Below, piece by piece: positions 10,701 through 21,374 of a stretch of DNA of 64,000 bases; within the stretch, counting starts at the first letter, position 1, and each line of letters begins with the position of its first letter. A program made the translations under genes and the position numbers. The DNA lies in NCBI GenBank assembly GCA_027627225.1, contig JAPFQT010000087.1:608501-672500 (forward strand), in the 5' to 3' direction. The notes under the pieces are model-generated. The model did no database searches and was not told where the DNA came from. It was given only the letters and a program-made list of their open reading frames with translations. Source of the DNA: Congeria kusceri. Lineage: Eukaryota; Mollusca; Bivalvia; Myida; Dreissenidae.

Positions 10701-12175
10701 ACAATAATAGCAATCAAACAAAGTACCGCGTCTATTCTACCATCAAGAAATAATTTATTAAAGTAGAACAGTTCAATAAAGTACGGAAGTAAATTAGAAT
10801 TCTTACTGCATGCAATGCCCGAAATCAATTCATTCAAAGACAACCGGTCCGAGCGAAAAGTCTCGGACCTACGGACACCCATGAAGATCGAACCCTGACA
10901 ACAACAACAACAACAACAGCCAAACAACACATTGGTTCTTCCCCGGGAATGGACTTGAAAGTGTCAATTAGCTAGATTTCGACATAATTCAGCTTAAATA
11001 AGTAGGTTTAAAATACATGTAATACGACATAATGACCATCAATGACCAACCAAAGATTTGCCAATACGCAACCATCCATTGTTGTATCGTTTATTCAACT
11101 TTAATATTTACGAGTGCTAAGAAGTACGTGATCTTCGATTTCAATCAATGTACGCAGTCATCCGATATATACCATGATGTTCACAAAATGCAAATAAAAG
11201 AAATCTCAATTCTACATCGTACAGATTCAAAAATCGTACAGAATCGTTACGTAAACATGTATTTCTTAGTACGGATATTTTGTAAAATGGCTATCTAAAT
11301 AAATGCCAAAAGTGCATTTCTTATCATACAGCTTCTATATTATTATTTTTCACGAATAGTGCAAAACCTACACGACTTTCACGTTACATAGTGTACAATT
11401 CGTCATGTTAGTAGGAATTCACATACGGACAGAATTTCTTTGCACAAGTAGAACCAGAATCACTCTTCAAATAAGCTTCAAATAGTAAAATGCTTCAAAA
11501 TGCAGACACTATATCACCACGAACGTCTTCGGCAACACTTTTAAATGTCTAAGAATAATTTAACACATCAAACCACCTGGGCCCCAATTCACCAACCTAT
11601 TCTTAGACTTAAGACTTATAATAAAGAATATTCTTGAAACCGTTATTTTCTAAGACCGTTACACAAATTTCAATCTGACTTTGTATTTACACAATCTTAT
11701 TACAGCATTCTTTATTTGTTAATAATATATGCAAAATTGCTACCAAGAATATTTGCAAACGCAGACGTATTGTTTTTATTTAAAGTCAGTTCTTCATTCT
11801 GATGTCAAAGAATAAGTTGGTGAATGCGGGCCCTGGGCAACAAACACCTCTCCCTCGGACCCTACAGTAAAAAACTTTGTATCTGAGACTGATACAGATG
11901 CTAGCTACTTTTTCACGTGCAATAAGTACACAACTGATAACGCGATGAAATAATACAAGATAATAATCCAATACTATAGATCTTAACACAAGACAGGAAA
12001 CGATATTATGCAATATGGTATAATAAAGTAAATATGCATCAATATAAATCTACAAATGGTGAAGAATCGATACAAAAAAATCAATTAAATTTATGAATTT
12101 GTAATGGATCCGTGCATGTGTGTTACGATGGGTAGCCTTGCGTGATTCAAATGATAAAGGATACTCTAGTTCTAC
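10701..12175. repeat. Tc1-flanking segment duplicated at 33.5-34.65 kb
   Basis: Non-coding DNA downstream of Tc1 pseudogene 1 shares many ordered blocks with 33510-34650: GGAATGGACTTGAAAGTGTC, CACGTGCAATAAGTACACAA, AAAAAATCAATTAAATTTAT and GTGTTACGA...GCAGCCTTGC. This indicates homologous elements or an old segmental duplication. A short (CAA)n run lies at about 10897-10917. No gene was seen. Confidence 0.65.
11576..11837. mobile_element. TIR element flanked by CCTGGG
   Basis: The left end GGGCCCCAATTCACCAACCT and the reverse-complemented right end GGGCCCGCATTCACCAACTT pair over about 30 bp. CCTGGG occurs at both edges (11576-11581 and 11832-11837). The duplicated segment near 34.35 kb lacks the element and reads CACCACCAGGGCAACAAAC, a natural empty site. 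It is non-coding, so a MITE with a probable 5-6 bp target duplication. Confidence 0.78.
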
Positions 12176-12192
12176 AATAAAAGTTAATATTA

Positions 12193-12474
12193 CAATAAAC
12201 AACGATTTGGAGTTTTGATGCGTAGGAATTAATCCAGGAGGGCGTTCGTCCAAGTTGTTTAATAGCCACGCATCAGAACGACAAAGGGTTGTTTATTATC
12301 CGATAAACAACGATAATGGGAAAATTATTTTGATTATAACATGATTTAATTTGAACTACTTTTTACTATGCACCGCTTAGAATCTGGACTACTTTTTGCG
12401 TTGTTTATTGGGTAGTTTAACAACGATAATTGTGTTCTTCATATATAGAAAAATTAGCGAGTATCATGTTATAA
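12193..12474 (+). mobile_element. Nested-hairpin element, 5'-trimmed copy
   Basis: Starts inside the outer palindrome arm (ACAATAAACAACGATTTGGA), keeps the inner palindrome GATGCGTAGG...CCACGCATC and the full right module ending GAGTATCATGTTATAAT. The first arm of the outer palindrome is missing. Confidence 0.8.
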
Positions 12475-12539
12475 TATTTAAAAACAATCAATTGCATGAC
12501 GCATACAGCTTTCATATATCTGTCCATCATTTCAAAAAG

Positions 12540-13170
12540 CACGGGCGTTTCAACGACAGAACGTTGCAGACACCTGTGACGTAGACGTCCGAAATTCGAA
12601 GTAACATTTAAGCCGAGACACCGTGCATTGCGGTGGTTCTGGACACGACGACATTCTCGACTTTCACTGGCGTTGTCTTCGCCGAGGACATCCAAAATCA
12701 CTGTAACCGAGAATGACCACAGAGCGCGCGTGTACCGGTGTACAGGTGAACGGTTTCCTGGATGTCGTGTGTACGATGGTCTGGTAGGAAATCCAAACAT
12801 TAATTCAATCAAGCATGTCTGGGGTGAGTTGGGAAGACGTGGTCAATCAATGCGACAACAAAACAACTGGCAATAACCGGAATCGGACTGTCTGAAAGCA
12901 CGAACACACTCACGCAGCGGTATATCCAGAATACAATTTTGCATTTTTGTGAATGTTGCACGTTTTCTTAATGACGACAGTGTCCGGAAAAGTTAAAGGG
13001 ACATAATTCCAGTTCATGTCTGGGTTGAGTTGGGAAGGCGTGATCGATCAATGCGACTCCAGAACAACTTGCAGGAACCGGAAATCAATTGTCTGCAACC
13101 CTCACATACAAACTCCTCGCAGCAGCTACCTCCCCTTGCGTTTATCAGCAACCACTGCCGTCACAAGTAA
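12540..13170 (+). pseudogene. Tc1-like transposase pseudogene 2, with duplicated 3' end
   Basis: From about 12711 the frame reads ENDHRARVYRCTGERF, the characteristic stretch after the second catalytic region of Tc1 transposases. From 12798 NINSIKHVWGELGRR corresponds to the NPIEHVWDELGRR motif, with Pro to Ser and the catalytic Glu to Lys. A second copy of this C-terminal part (HVWVELGRR-like in one frame) lies at 13013-13170, about 205 bp downstream, so the end has been duplicated or two copies are fused. Both ends run through a GAATG-TTGCACG...AAAGGGACATAATTCC block that recurs at 36.3 kb. Stops and frameshifts are frequent and no function is retained. Confidence 0.75.
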
Positions 13171-14302
13171 AATCCTTCCTCATCTGGAAGGATTTCGTGT
13201 TTGTAACTTTTACTCATTTAATGCAACTCAGTGCTATTTTCTACATGATTGGACTTTGAGTATGTCGTTTACAGTCAATAATGAAAAAAACACACGAAAA
13301 TAACTATTTTAAACCATTAATAATAACTATTACATTTTAATCGATCATCATCACGTGGTTTGCTATGACGGCCCGGATTTGATTAGAGCTATGGTCGGAA
13401 CCAGTCAAATATTCTGCGCGGTAGTTGCCTCACACAGCCGTGTTTCCAGAATTCGAAGAAGAATTGAAAACATTTAAAATTAGAATAGTAATACTTGTAT
13501 TTCTGCGACTGTTGCAAGAGTTATTCGGGAGAACAGTGCCTGGGTGATATTGGTACAGTTAATGGGACATCATTCCAATTTGGTAGCATTTATTAGTTTT
13601 TTGTGTGTTTCTCTACATAGTGAAACTCTCTACGCGTGAAGAGGCAGGGCGAAAGTTGCAATAATGTCCATAGGCTTGAGGAAACGTCAAATTTACTTGC
13701 ATACGAGTACAATCAAATATAGGTAGTATTACTTGAAAATCGCGTATATTTCGACTTCAATCAAATAACGAATTCAGCAGATACATGTATATATCAAAAT
13801 GTATACAAGTGCAAATGTGACATTTTGATTCTCAGTCGTCAACATTGACTACTTCAACATAAAACAATGTGCAAAACGGTATATTCCATTGTACAGACAA
13901 TTTGACAGACAATTGACGCAATACATACTTATACGTACTTATACGTCTATATTAGTCAATTGAACTTAAGTATATAGGCCTATATATTACGGACAACATC
14001 ATACTGCAAATGGTGAATTAGAAACACACAGCCAAATACAGAAAGTATATGAAGAACGTTTGACAACTTTTTTCAACTGTCTTTTCGTTTCGGGGAAGGC
14101 GTTAGATAAAAATTAGTGTCCATAAAATGCGTCATATTTCTGTCCAAAAATTAACATTTTATTTACGACAAATTTATTTATTTTGGTCAAAACTTAACTA
14201 TTTATAAATGTGTTTTGTATCTCTTTTTAAATCTTTGCAAATACATTTTGCGTAAATACACTGTAACGCCATTAAACTACACATTTGCGAACTATTTTTA
14301 AA
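13171..14302. other. No gene seen
   Basis: AT-rich. GGGACATCATTCC near 13563 resembles the end of the Tc1-like elements. No exon-like frame or RNA structure was recognised. Confidence 0.5.
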
Positions 14303-14633
14303 TTAAGAAATAATTTTCGATTTATCGTTGTTTATCGGTCAATAAACAACGATTTGGAATTTTGATGCGTTTGAATTTAACCACGAATGCGTTATCACCA
14401 GAACGACAAAGATTTGTTATACACCGATAAACAACAAAAATGTGAAAATTATAACGATTCTAGCATGATTAGACAAATATTTTTGCAATTGTAATGAGAA
14501 ATACATTTTACTATAATATATCATATGCTCCGTTCAGAATCAGGACTACTTTTTGCATTGTTTATTTGGTAGTTTAACAACGATAATTTTTTTCTTTGTC
14601 TATAGCAAAATTAGCGAGTATCATGTTAAAATA
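14303..14633 (+). mobile_element. Nested-hairpin element, full-length copy
   Basis: Begins TTAAGAAATAATTTTCGATT, runs through the palindrome (its centre is shortened, and GAATGCG joins straight to ATCACCAGAACG), and ends GAGTATCATGTTAAAAT. The right module is complete. Confidence 0.8.
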
Positions 14634-14639
14634 ACTAAT

Positions 14640-15200
14640 TAGTTTTTTTATTCACTGTTTTATACTGTTTACTGCGCGCAAGTGGAAATATACAACTAAA
14701 ACGTAACTTATCTTCGCTCACTTCAACTTCCCGAAAACAGCGCCGCCGAGTTGCACAGTCCGCCTTCTTGCTTGCATTTTAATTCCGCCAGCCACAGAAT
14801 GTTGATAAATAATGATGGAAATAATAAAGAAATATTCACATATCGCCATAAGTTCAAACAGTCATTCGCATTTTGAGCATCTATTGCACAATTTTATACA
14901 ATTAAATTCCACTATAAGTTAAAATTCCAGATATACGAAATGTCCACATTTTACTGTCAGAATTATCCAACACCTATATATACCCGGTCCAAAACACGTT
15001 AATTCTGACCAATATTTGTGTGTTTATACAACACATGGCGTAATTGAAACTAGTGTACCGTTACTTTAACGATAGATAACCTGAGAAAACTCGGGCATTC
15101 CCATACGGAGATTTTGTAACAATGTACCAGTAGTGTGTAATCCCTTATTACAAACTTTAAAGGCGCTATCTCTTGATTTCTTTTTCTTTTGTCCTAAATG
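14640..15200. repeat. Segment similar to 37120-37530
   Basis: ACTTATCTTCGCTCACTTC, AACAGCG..., TTGCACAGTCCGCCTTCTTG and TTTAAAGGCGCT occur in the same order at 37.1-37.5 kb. It is probably part of the same old duplication or element family as the Tc1 flanks. No coding sequence. Confidence 0.5.
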
Positions 15201-15344
15201 CAATAAGGATTGCACGGCACATATTTATAAACATTCTTAAGTTATTCCAACTTAAATTGAAGATATTTTAAAATTAAAATGAATTTGTCTTTAAAATACT
15301 ATTCTTAGAAACATGTACATGGTAAATCCTCTATATTAATACAC

Positions 15345-16515
15345 CGGAAAAAAATCACGTCACAACCACGTAACGCAACCACGAAACGCATCCACGTTTT
15401 GCAACGACGCGTCACATCCAGGGAACACAACGACGCGTCACATCCAGGCAACACAACGACGCGTCGCATCCAGGCAACACAACGACACGTCACATCCAGG
15501 CAACACAACGACGCGTCGCATCCAGGCAACACAACGACACGTCACATCCAGGCAACACAACGACGCGTCACATCCGTCACATCCAGACAACACAACGCCG
15601 CATCACATCCTGGTAACACAACGACGCATCACATCTAGGCAACACGACGACACGTCACATTCACGCAACACAACGACACGTCACATCCAGGCAACACAGC
15701 GACACGTCAAATGCACGCAACACAACGACACGTCATATGCACGCAACACAACGACACGTCACATCCAGGCAACATAACGACACGTCACATGCACGCAACA
15801 CAACGACGCGTCACATCCAGGCAACACAACGAAGCGTCACAACTAAGCAACACAACGACGCGTCACATCCAGGCAACACAACGACGCGTCACATCCAGGA
15901 ACACAACGACGCGTCACATCTGCGCAACACAACCGCGCGTCACACCTACGCATCACATGTACGCAACACAGTCAAGCAACATAACCACGCATCACAGCCA
16001 AGCAACACAACCACGTGTCACAGCCAAGCAACATAACCACGTTTCACGTACACGCAACACAACCACGCTTCACTGTCAAACAACACAACCACGTTTCACA
16101 GCCTAGCAACACAACCACGCGTCACGCACACGCAACACAACCACGTGTCACGCACACGCAACACAACCACGCGTCACGCACACGCAACACAACCACGTGT
16201 CACATCTACGCAACTCAACTAAGCGTCACATCTACGCAACTCAACAATGTGTCACATGCATGCATCACATCCATGCGTCACATCTACGAAACAAACAAAC
16301 ATGCGTCCCATCTACGTTACACAACCAGGTGTGACATACAAGAAACACAATCGCAACAAAACAACTCGTCCGTATGCACGCAATACAACAACGTTTCACA
16401 TACACGCAATACGACAACGCGTTGCATCCATGTTACACAACCTCGTGTCACATCCACTCAACACAACCACGTGTCACATACGCGTAACACAATCACGAGC
16501 CACATCAAAATCACA
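15345..16515 (+). repeat. 26-bp minisatellite array A
   Basis: About 40 or more units of 26 bp. The left part is based on CATCCAGGCAACACAACGAC + GCGTCA; rightward it drifts through ATGCACGCAACACAACGAC to CACACGCAACACAACCACG, so variants are spatially sorted. Since 26 is not a multiple of three, translation cycles through three frames and yields false Thr/His/Gln-rich open frames. The array resumes after the LINE at 17618. Confidence 0.93.
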
Positions 16516-17215
16516 TTTTTTTAATGGACTCGTTTGCCGTGAACATCGGCTTCAAACAGGGGTATTTTTTGACCACGACATTGTTTAATCTGTACATAAA
16601 CGATTTAAGTGAACTTTTAAATAACAGCAGCATAGGTATTGATGTTGATGGAAAATTGATCATTCATCTATTCTACGCTGATGACCTTATATTGGTAGCA
16701 AACACAGAAGATTTACAGACATTAATTGATATACTGTCTCAATGGTGTACGGTTAAAAAAATGTCCATTAATATAAGTAAAACTAAAATGTTTAGGACAG
16801 TTAATATGGCACCGAGCAATTTAATGTTTAAGTGCAACGATTATAGAACGAGTCAGTCAAAATCGATACCTGGGCCTCGTTATAACTGACACATTGGACA
16901 ACTTGTAAACACGTAGCACAGGCAGCGTCCAGAGCACTAGGGTTACTGATTTCCAAGTTTCAAAGGCTAGGCGAATTGGAATATTAAGTCTTTTCTAGGC
17001 TCTACGACACAATGGTGTTGAACTATAAACACTTTAGAACACTTTAACACAGAATTTTCTGTAGAACCTTAATTCAAGTGCCGTTTGATCAGTCGAGAGC
17101 AACGAAGCGCCCTGGCGAAGTTTCGGCTAACAAACGATATTGTTTTATTTGTACGAACTGTGTAGAAAATGAACAATGTGCATTCTTAATATGTCCGTGA
17201 AAAAAGGCATAATTG
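16516..17215 (+). pseudogene. LINE (non-LTR retrotransposon) reverse transcriptase fragment
   Basis: From 16524 an uninterrupted 121-codon frame carries reverse transcriptase palm motifs: GFKQG...TLFNLYINDL (about residues 9-29), then FYADDLILVANTEDLQ near residue 50 with the catalytic Asp-Asp pair, then WCTVKKMSINISKTK. Upstream RT blocks, including the first catalytic Asp, and the endonuclease are absent, so the copy is 5'-truncated. After a frameshift near 16880 the frame continues as AQAASRALGLLISKFQRLG (from about 16917) with an in-frame TAA, and later as a Cys-rich YCFICTNCVENEQCAFLICP tail near 17138-17197 typical of LINE C-termini. It is dead. It lies inside the 26-bp array. The clade cannot be fixed by eye; CR1/L2/jockey-type are candidates. 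Confidence 0.88.
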
Positions 17216-17617
17216 ATAAACCCTGGTTTCAACCTCTTAAAAACCATCTGTATATATAATTGCATTGAATTTTGTTCATAGCAAATTACTACTCTTACAG
17301 TATATGCATGTATACTTATAGGAAGCAATAGTTTATGGTCTTAACATTATTTATTGTATTTCTTGTACATATTTTATACGTTTTTTATGATTGTCTGAAG
17401 ATAAGTAACGTTTGCATCGAATATCGTATTGTTTGTATTTTTTAAGCATTTGTTTAAGATTTTAATAGCGTTCGTGTATTTTAGGTATTTTATAATGTTC
17501 GTCTCTCATAACTCTGTTCTGAGGGGTTTTGTACACATATATTACGATTTTATACTGTGTTATTATTTGTTTTGTGTACACAAGTGAGACGTAAATAAAC
17601 TATTTTGTCTGTCCCTC
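17216..17617 (+). mobile_element. LINE 3' untranslated region and tail
   Basis: AT-rich 3' region ending GACGTAAATAAACTATTTTG then TCTGTCCCTCTGTC, a short-repeat tail instead of poly(A), as in several LINE clades. The 26-bp repeat resumes directly after it, which marks the insertion boundary. Confidence 0.7.
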
Positions 17618-17757
17618 TGTCAACGTGTCACATTAATGTGTTACATCCACGCGTGAAGACACCGCTACGCAAATGAAACAAAATAACAATGCGTCACAAT
17701 CACGTAAAATAAGTTAAATAACCATACAGCAATGTGCTACAAGAATGCGGCACAACC
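17618..17757 (+). repeat. Distal remnant of 26-bp array A
   Basis: AACGTGTCACATTAATGTGT, CATCCACGCGTGAAGACACC and GCGTCACAATCACGTAA are decayed 26-bp units in the same orientation as 15345-16515, separated from it by the LINE. Confidence 0.7.
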
Positions 17758-17761
17758 ATGC

Positions 17762-17824
17762 TAGCACTCTTTGACCGAAATATGTTAGTTATTATAATTA
17801 ACATGTTGAGGTCAAAGGGTGCTA
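17762..17824. repeat. Short inverted repeat, 15-bp arms
   Basis: TAGCACTCTTTGACC (17762-17776) and GGTCAAAGGGTGCTA (17810-17824) are inverted copies with one mismatch around a 33-bp loop that contains TGTTA/TAACA. It is a possible tiny TIR element or hairpin. Confidence 0.6.
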
Positions 17825-17879
17825 CAAGTGTTTTTATGCCATATTAACCTATCAAATCGCAACTTTCCACGCTGCCGAT

Positions 17880-18060
17880 CCCATGGGTGTTTCCTAGACG
17901 GCACGTGATGTCTAACACGTGTTTCGTTTCCAAATTTAGCGCTGTCATTAGGTCACGTGATGTATGACATGCCTGGAATCATGAGTGTCGTTTCTAAATT
18001 TAAGCGCTGTCGCCAGGTTTCCATTCAGTGCAGTCATTATAGTCAGGATTTCAAGGGATA
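17880..18060 (+). promoter_or_regulatory. Tandem E-box region upstream of the DUF3504-like gene
   Basis: A diverged direct duplication carries GGCACGTGATGTCTAACACG and GGTCACGTGATGTATGACAT, each followed by CGTTTC(C/T)AAATTTA and GCGCTGTC. This gives two CACGTGAT E-boxes and a further CACGTG within 120 bp of the first ATG (18072). bHLH factors (USF, MITF/TFEB type) bind CACGTG. That this is a promoter is inferred from position only; no TATA box is evident. Confidence 0.35.
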
Positions 18061-18071
18061 AACACTTCATT

Positions 18072-18956
18072 ATGGATGCCTTAGATTCAGATGATTTAAT
18101 TTTGAGTCAGATTGCTGATATCATGGAGTTTGACTAGGCGATGCTATACGGCTGCAATACACAGTATTATTTTACGTGTGCACACTCTTCGGTCTACGCA
18201 GACGCGACGAGCACAGCAACCTGGTCTGCGAACAATTGAAATTGGGGAAGATGTGATCGGGAAGTACGTTAGATTCCTCGGAAGGGATAACAACTTTACA
18301 AGACATTCAATGGAGGACTCGGGAACCGACATCTGCAACGAAACGATATAAAACACTAATGCACAGAATGTAAGCAAATTATTTCTTTCTATTTTTTTTA
18401 TTAAACCTACGGTATTTATTTTAATTCGATTGCAGCGAAAGCCTCAGGCTTATACTGAGTTTTTTCTGTTGTTCTATTTTCAGGCCCCAGGTCGATGAGT
18501 TATTTGGATGCGCTTGGAAATTCTGGACCGTTCTATTTCAGGCCACTTGCTTGTGATGGGCTTAGGTGCGGCAAGCATCCTGTGGGAGTCAATACCCTTG
18601 GTAACTTCATGAAGGACATTGCTGCCCTGGGCAGTCTTAAGGGCAGGTTCACGAATCATAGCGGAATGCGTACGTGCGCCACAGAAATCTACAATAAAGG
18701 AAAGTGGACGAGCAGGAGATCATGGTGCGCACAGCCATCGCTCTACGACCGGCGTTCGGAAGTACAAGCGGGCGGGAGAGACAGTTCTCAAGGAATATCG
18801 GTTGCTCTAGATTCTAATGCCAAAGTGAAATGTGACAAGATAATAAATGTGGAATCAGTATCAGTGGAGAAAAGTAGTGCTCTAACGGACATTACAAGCA
18901 AGCTCGTGAACACCTCCGGATCTGTGCCATTCACAGGCTGCACATTCAATTTCTAA
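18072..18956 (+). pseudogene. Broken DUF3504 / Crypton-derived tyrosine recombinase-like gene
   Basis: An ATG at 18072 starts an acidic 21-codon frame (MDALDSDDLILSQIADIMEF) ending at TAG 18135. A downstream frame includes KYVRFLGRDNNF near 18262-18297. An intron-like interval runs GTAAGC (18370) to TTTTCAG (18483). Then SGPFYFRPL, PVGVNTLGNFMK and GRFTNHSGMRT (18495-18680) match the domain found in KIAA1958/QRICH1/ZMYM-type proteins, thought to be domesticated from Crypton tyrosine recombinases. The usual NHSGR box reads NHSGM-R, so the HxxR arginine is displaced. The next conserved parts need two frame changes: DEQEIMVRT from 18707, then HRSTTGVRKYKR from 18736 in another frame. The long frame to 18956 after that shift is probably spurious. 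Either a decayed copy or sequence errors would explain this. The function of intact animal members is poorly known. Confidence 0.7.
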
Positions 18957-19019
18957 TTGTTTATAACTTGTTGAGTTCGACATGTTCACCCCGTTCACTG
19001 TTAAGAGTTTATTTGTTTT

Positions 19020-19025
19020 AATAAA
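19020..19025 (+). terminator. Poly(A) signal AATAAA
   Basis: AATAAA lies 64 bp after the last stop of the DUF3504-like frame, in a T/A-rich context. It is plausible as that gene's polyadenylation signal, though the motif is common in AT-rich DNA. Confidence 0.4.
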
Positions 19026-19088
19026 AAATTAATACAGAACAATTCTTTAAATTTTTCTGGTGCGCGATCCTAATGTGACAACTTACAG

Positions 19089-19152
19089 TGCAATAAGTAG
19101 TGTGCGTATAAATTACAAATACATTCCAATATACCGCACGCTACTTATTGCA
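19089..19152. ncRNA. Pre-miRNA-sized hairpin
   Basis: Arms of about 22 nt (TGCAATAAGTAGTGTGCG-TATA and TATACCGCACGCTACTTATTGCA) pair with one mismatch and one bulge across a 20-nt loop, total 64 nt. The size fits a microRNA precursor, but an inverted-repeat MITE remnant is equally possible. The seed does not match any family I can name. Confidence 0.35.
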
Positions 19153-19655
19153 TGGTTATCTTGCATATTAGCCTCCGCCCACCAGTCAGCCTTCTGATAT
19201 CACAGTTATTGAATACCGAAAAGCAAAGAAAACCCTCAGAAATATGGTTTAATTGTTTTTATAAACTTGTTTGAACATTAAAAACATTATTTTATATAAA
19301 CTTCGTGAATAATATACGCAACTCACTATGTATATATTGTATCGTTTGGAACAACAAAACAAACACGACACTCAATGATATGTTTGGACTTTTTTGAGCG
19401 ACGTTTTTACGGAAATTATGTGCATGAATAAATTAGCATTAATGCTTTAAACAGCAGTCCATAAATATGTCCACAAATGAAACTTTGCAGAAATCGTTTC
19501 TAATGGACATCTTACCGATCAATATACAAACAAACTCATTGAAATCGATAAAAGTTGTCGTAACTTTTTATCGTATAGTTTCTGTTTGCGATAGCTGGTA
19601 ATGCGTCTGGAGTAATCGGCGTGTACATTATGTATAAATTGCGTTATCAATACAG
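19153..19655. other. No gene seen
   Basis: AT-rich. No motif was recognised. Confidence 0.55.
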
Positions 19656-20175
19656 ACATATTAGGAAACTGCACCACCCCAGGCGGTCATGGTTTATTAA
19701 TGAATTAAAATGATTTGTAGGTTTTTTAATCAACGGTCATCCAATTAATGCGTCAGTGAAATGTTTTCCAAATCCAGCAAGTGGTTTTAGACAATAAAAT
19801 TTGCGCAGATTTAAGACAAGAGGATTTTTAAAGTAAGTTATAAAATATAGCCATATAAGGAAACCTAGCGGCCATATTTTTGATAACGATTCAAAATTAG
19901 TTGCACGAATTTGTAGAACCATTATTTCGAAATACAGCAAGTGGTTTCTGACAAAGGGAGCTTTAACAAATTAAGATGTTGTATACCTTTGTTTGATTTC
20001 TACATATTGCATCGAACCCCATGAAGATTTGCCAAATTTGGTTACGATCCGCCGAGCGGTTTCAAAGAAAAAAGTGTTTACAGTAATTGTTGACGACCAA
20101 CGACGGACCGTGAGTGACCACAAAAGCTCACCTTTGTCATTCTTGGAAACGATCGCCCTATGAACGAGCCCCTCT
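19656..20175 (+). repeat. GCTCACC-ended dispersed family, diverged copy
   Basis: Contains three diverged subunits with AACTGC(A)CCACCCC, GCGGTCATG/GCGGCCATA, CAGCAAGTGGTTTCTGACAA and GCCGAGCGGTTTCAAAGAA, then ACGACGGACCGTGAGTGACC and AAAAGCTCACCTTTGTCA. The same order is seen at 59.7 kb and in the tandem block at 62.9-64 kb. It is non-coding and is probably an internally repetitive DNA element. Confidence 0.7.
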
Positions 20176-20479
20176 AACACAGCCTTCGATATAAGGAGTC
20201 CTTCCAGGGCCCATATTTATAAGGATTTTATAAGGATTTTTTTATAGTTGATCTCAACTTAAATTGAAAATATGCCAGAAGTAAAACGTGTGTTGGAAGT
20301 AGTATTCTTTGGAACATGTACATAACAAACAATAAATATTATTATACTCACAATTTCATGTAAAAATCGACAAACAATAATTGTCTTTGTAAAAAAATAA
20401 ATAAATACAAATGTCATTATATATATTTTTTATTTTCGACTAAGTTATTTATAAAAACAAGCCCTGGTTACTCTTCAGG
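20176..20479. other. No gene seen
   Basis: AT-rich. A short direct repeat of TATAAGGATTTTA occurs near 20219-20240. No other structure. Confidence 0.5.
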
Positions 20480-20760
20480 TAGACTTCCGTTTCACAAATC
20501 AGCTCGATTCAATCCGTATTTCAACCGGATGTTTCTTATATGGGGGACAAGTGACACGAAACAGACGACAGTCGCACGTGTCCAGAACTAGGCTGGAAGG
20601 ATAGACACGAAACAGACGACAGCCGCACGTGTCCAGAACTAGGCTGGAAGGATAGACCGGACTTAGTACCGCCGAAAACGCGGAAACTGTGTTCAGCAGC
20701 AATAGACAGGCAGAGCTATAAGACCTCCAGCTTGCATTCACCACTGAAGCGATGACCATT
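20480..20760 (+). repeat. GCAGACGACA family copy with 51-bp tandem duplication
   Basis: GACACGAAACAGACGACAGT...AGGCTGGAAGGATAG is present twice in direct tandem with a 51-bp period and one substitution. The flanking GTAGACTTCCGTTTCACAAA and the end AGCTATAAGACCTCC tie it to the family at 0.5, 45.3, 52.4, 54.5 and 60.1 kb. Confidence 0.65.
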
Positions 20761-21179
20761 CGTTTTCATATATAAAATATCACTGTAAATCTATCGAAAC
20801 CCTTTGTATCAATTCAGACGAAGATATTATGTTTAATTAAACAATGTTTACACTGAATGAAAAACGGAGATTTATTGAGTTCTCATTCAAAAGCACGAAT
20901 AATAATTTAAAGACCCACTGTGCAGTATACAAGTACTAAAATTCTTGTATGTAGTTTGCAGCAAAACTGTGTTTTATTATAAACGTCCTTATCGAAAAAC
21001 GAATCTAATTAATTGTCGCATTATTGTTGTTTAATGGCAAGTATTTCTTAATTAAAAGTCATACAGATCGAATTATATAGGATACCAATCACTAACTACA
21101 GCATTCTGTTCGTGTCCATTTTGGAACTGAAATGCTTCGACTAGTTAATTGCGCATTGTATATCTAGGACACAATTTTT
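20761..21179. other. No gene seen
   Basis: AT-rich. No recognisable feature. Confidence 0.5.
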
Positions 21180-21283
21180 TATTTGGAGTTCTGTTGCGTA
21201 TGAATTAAACCACGACGGTGGTTTAATAGCCACGCATCAGAAAGGCAAAGAGTTGTTATTGGCCGATAAACTACGAAAATTAT
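21180..21283 (+). mobile_element. Nested-hairpin family, palindrome fragment
   Basis: Only the inner palindrome and right outer arm remain (GGAGTTCTGTTGCGTATGAA ... CACGCATCAG, then GTTATTGGCCGATAAACTAC). The centre is shortened to CCACGACGGTGG and the right module is missing. Confidence 0.75.
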
Positions 21284-21374
21284 TTAACCCAATGAACTAA
21301 ACGACTACATATCAGGTAAGCTAACATGTAAAATAAAACTTTGCTTAATTTAAATTGGTAAGATTATGCGAATA

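Noticed and set aside
15399..16524. Thr/His/Gln-rich plus-strand frames over array A
   Set aside because: Overlapping frames in all three phases with the repeat period. No start context or unique sequence outside the array.
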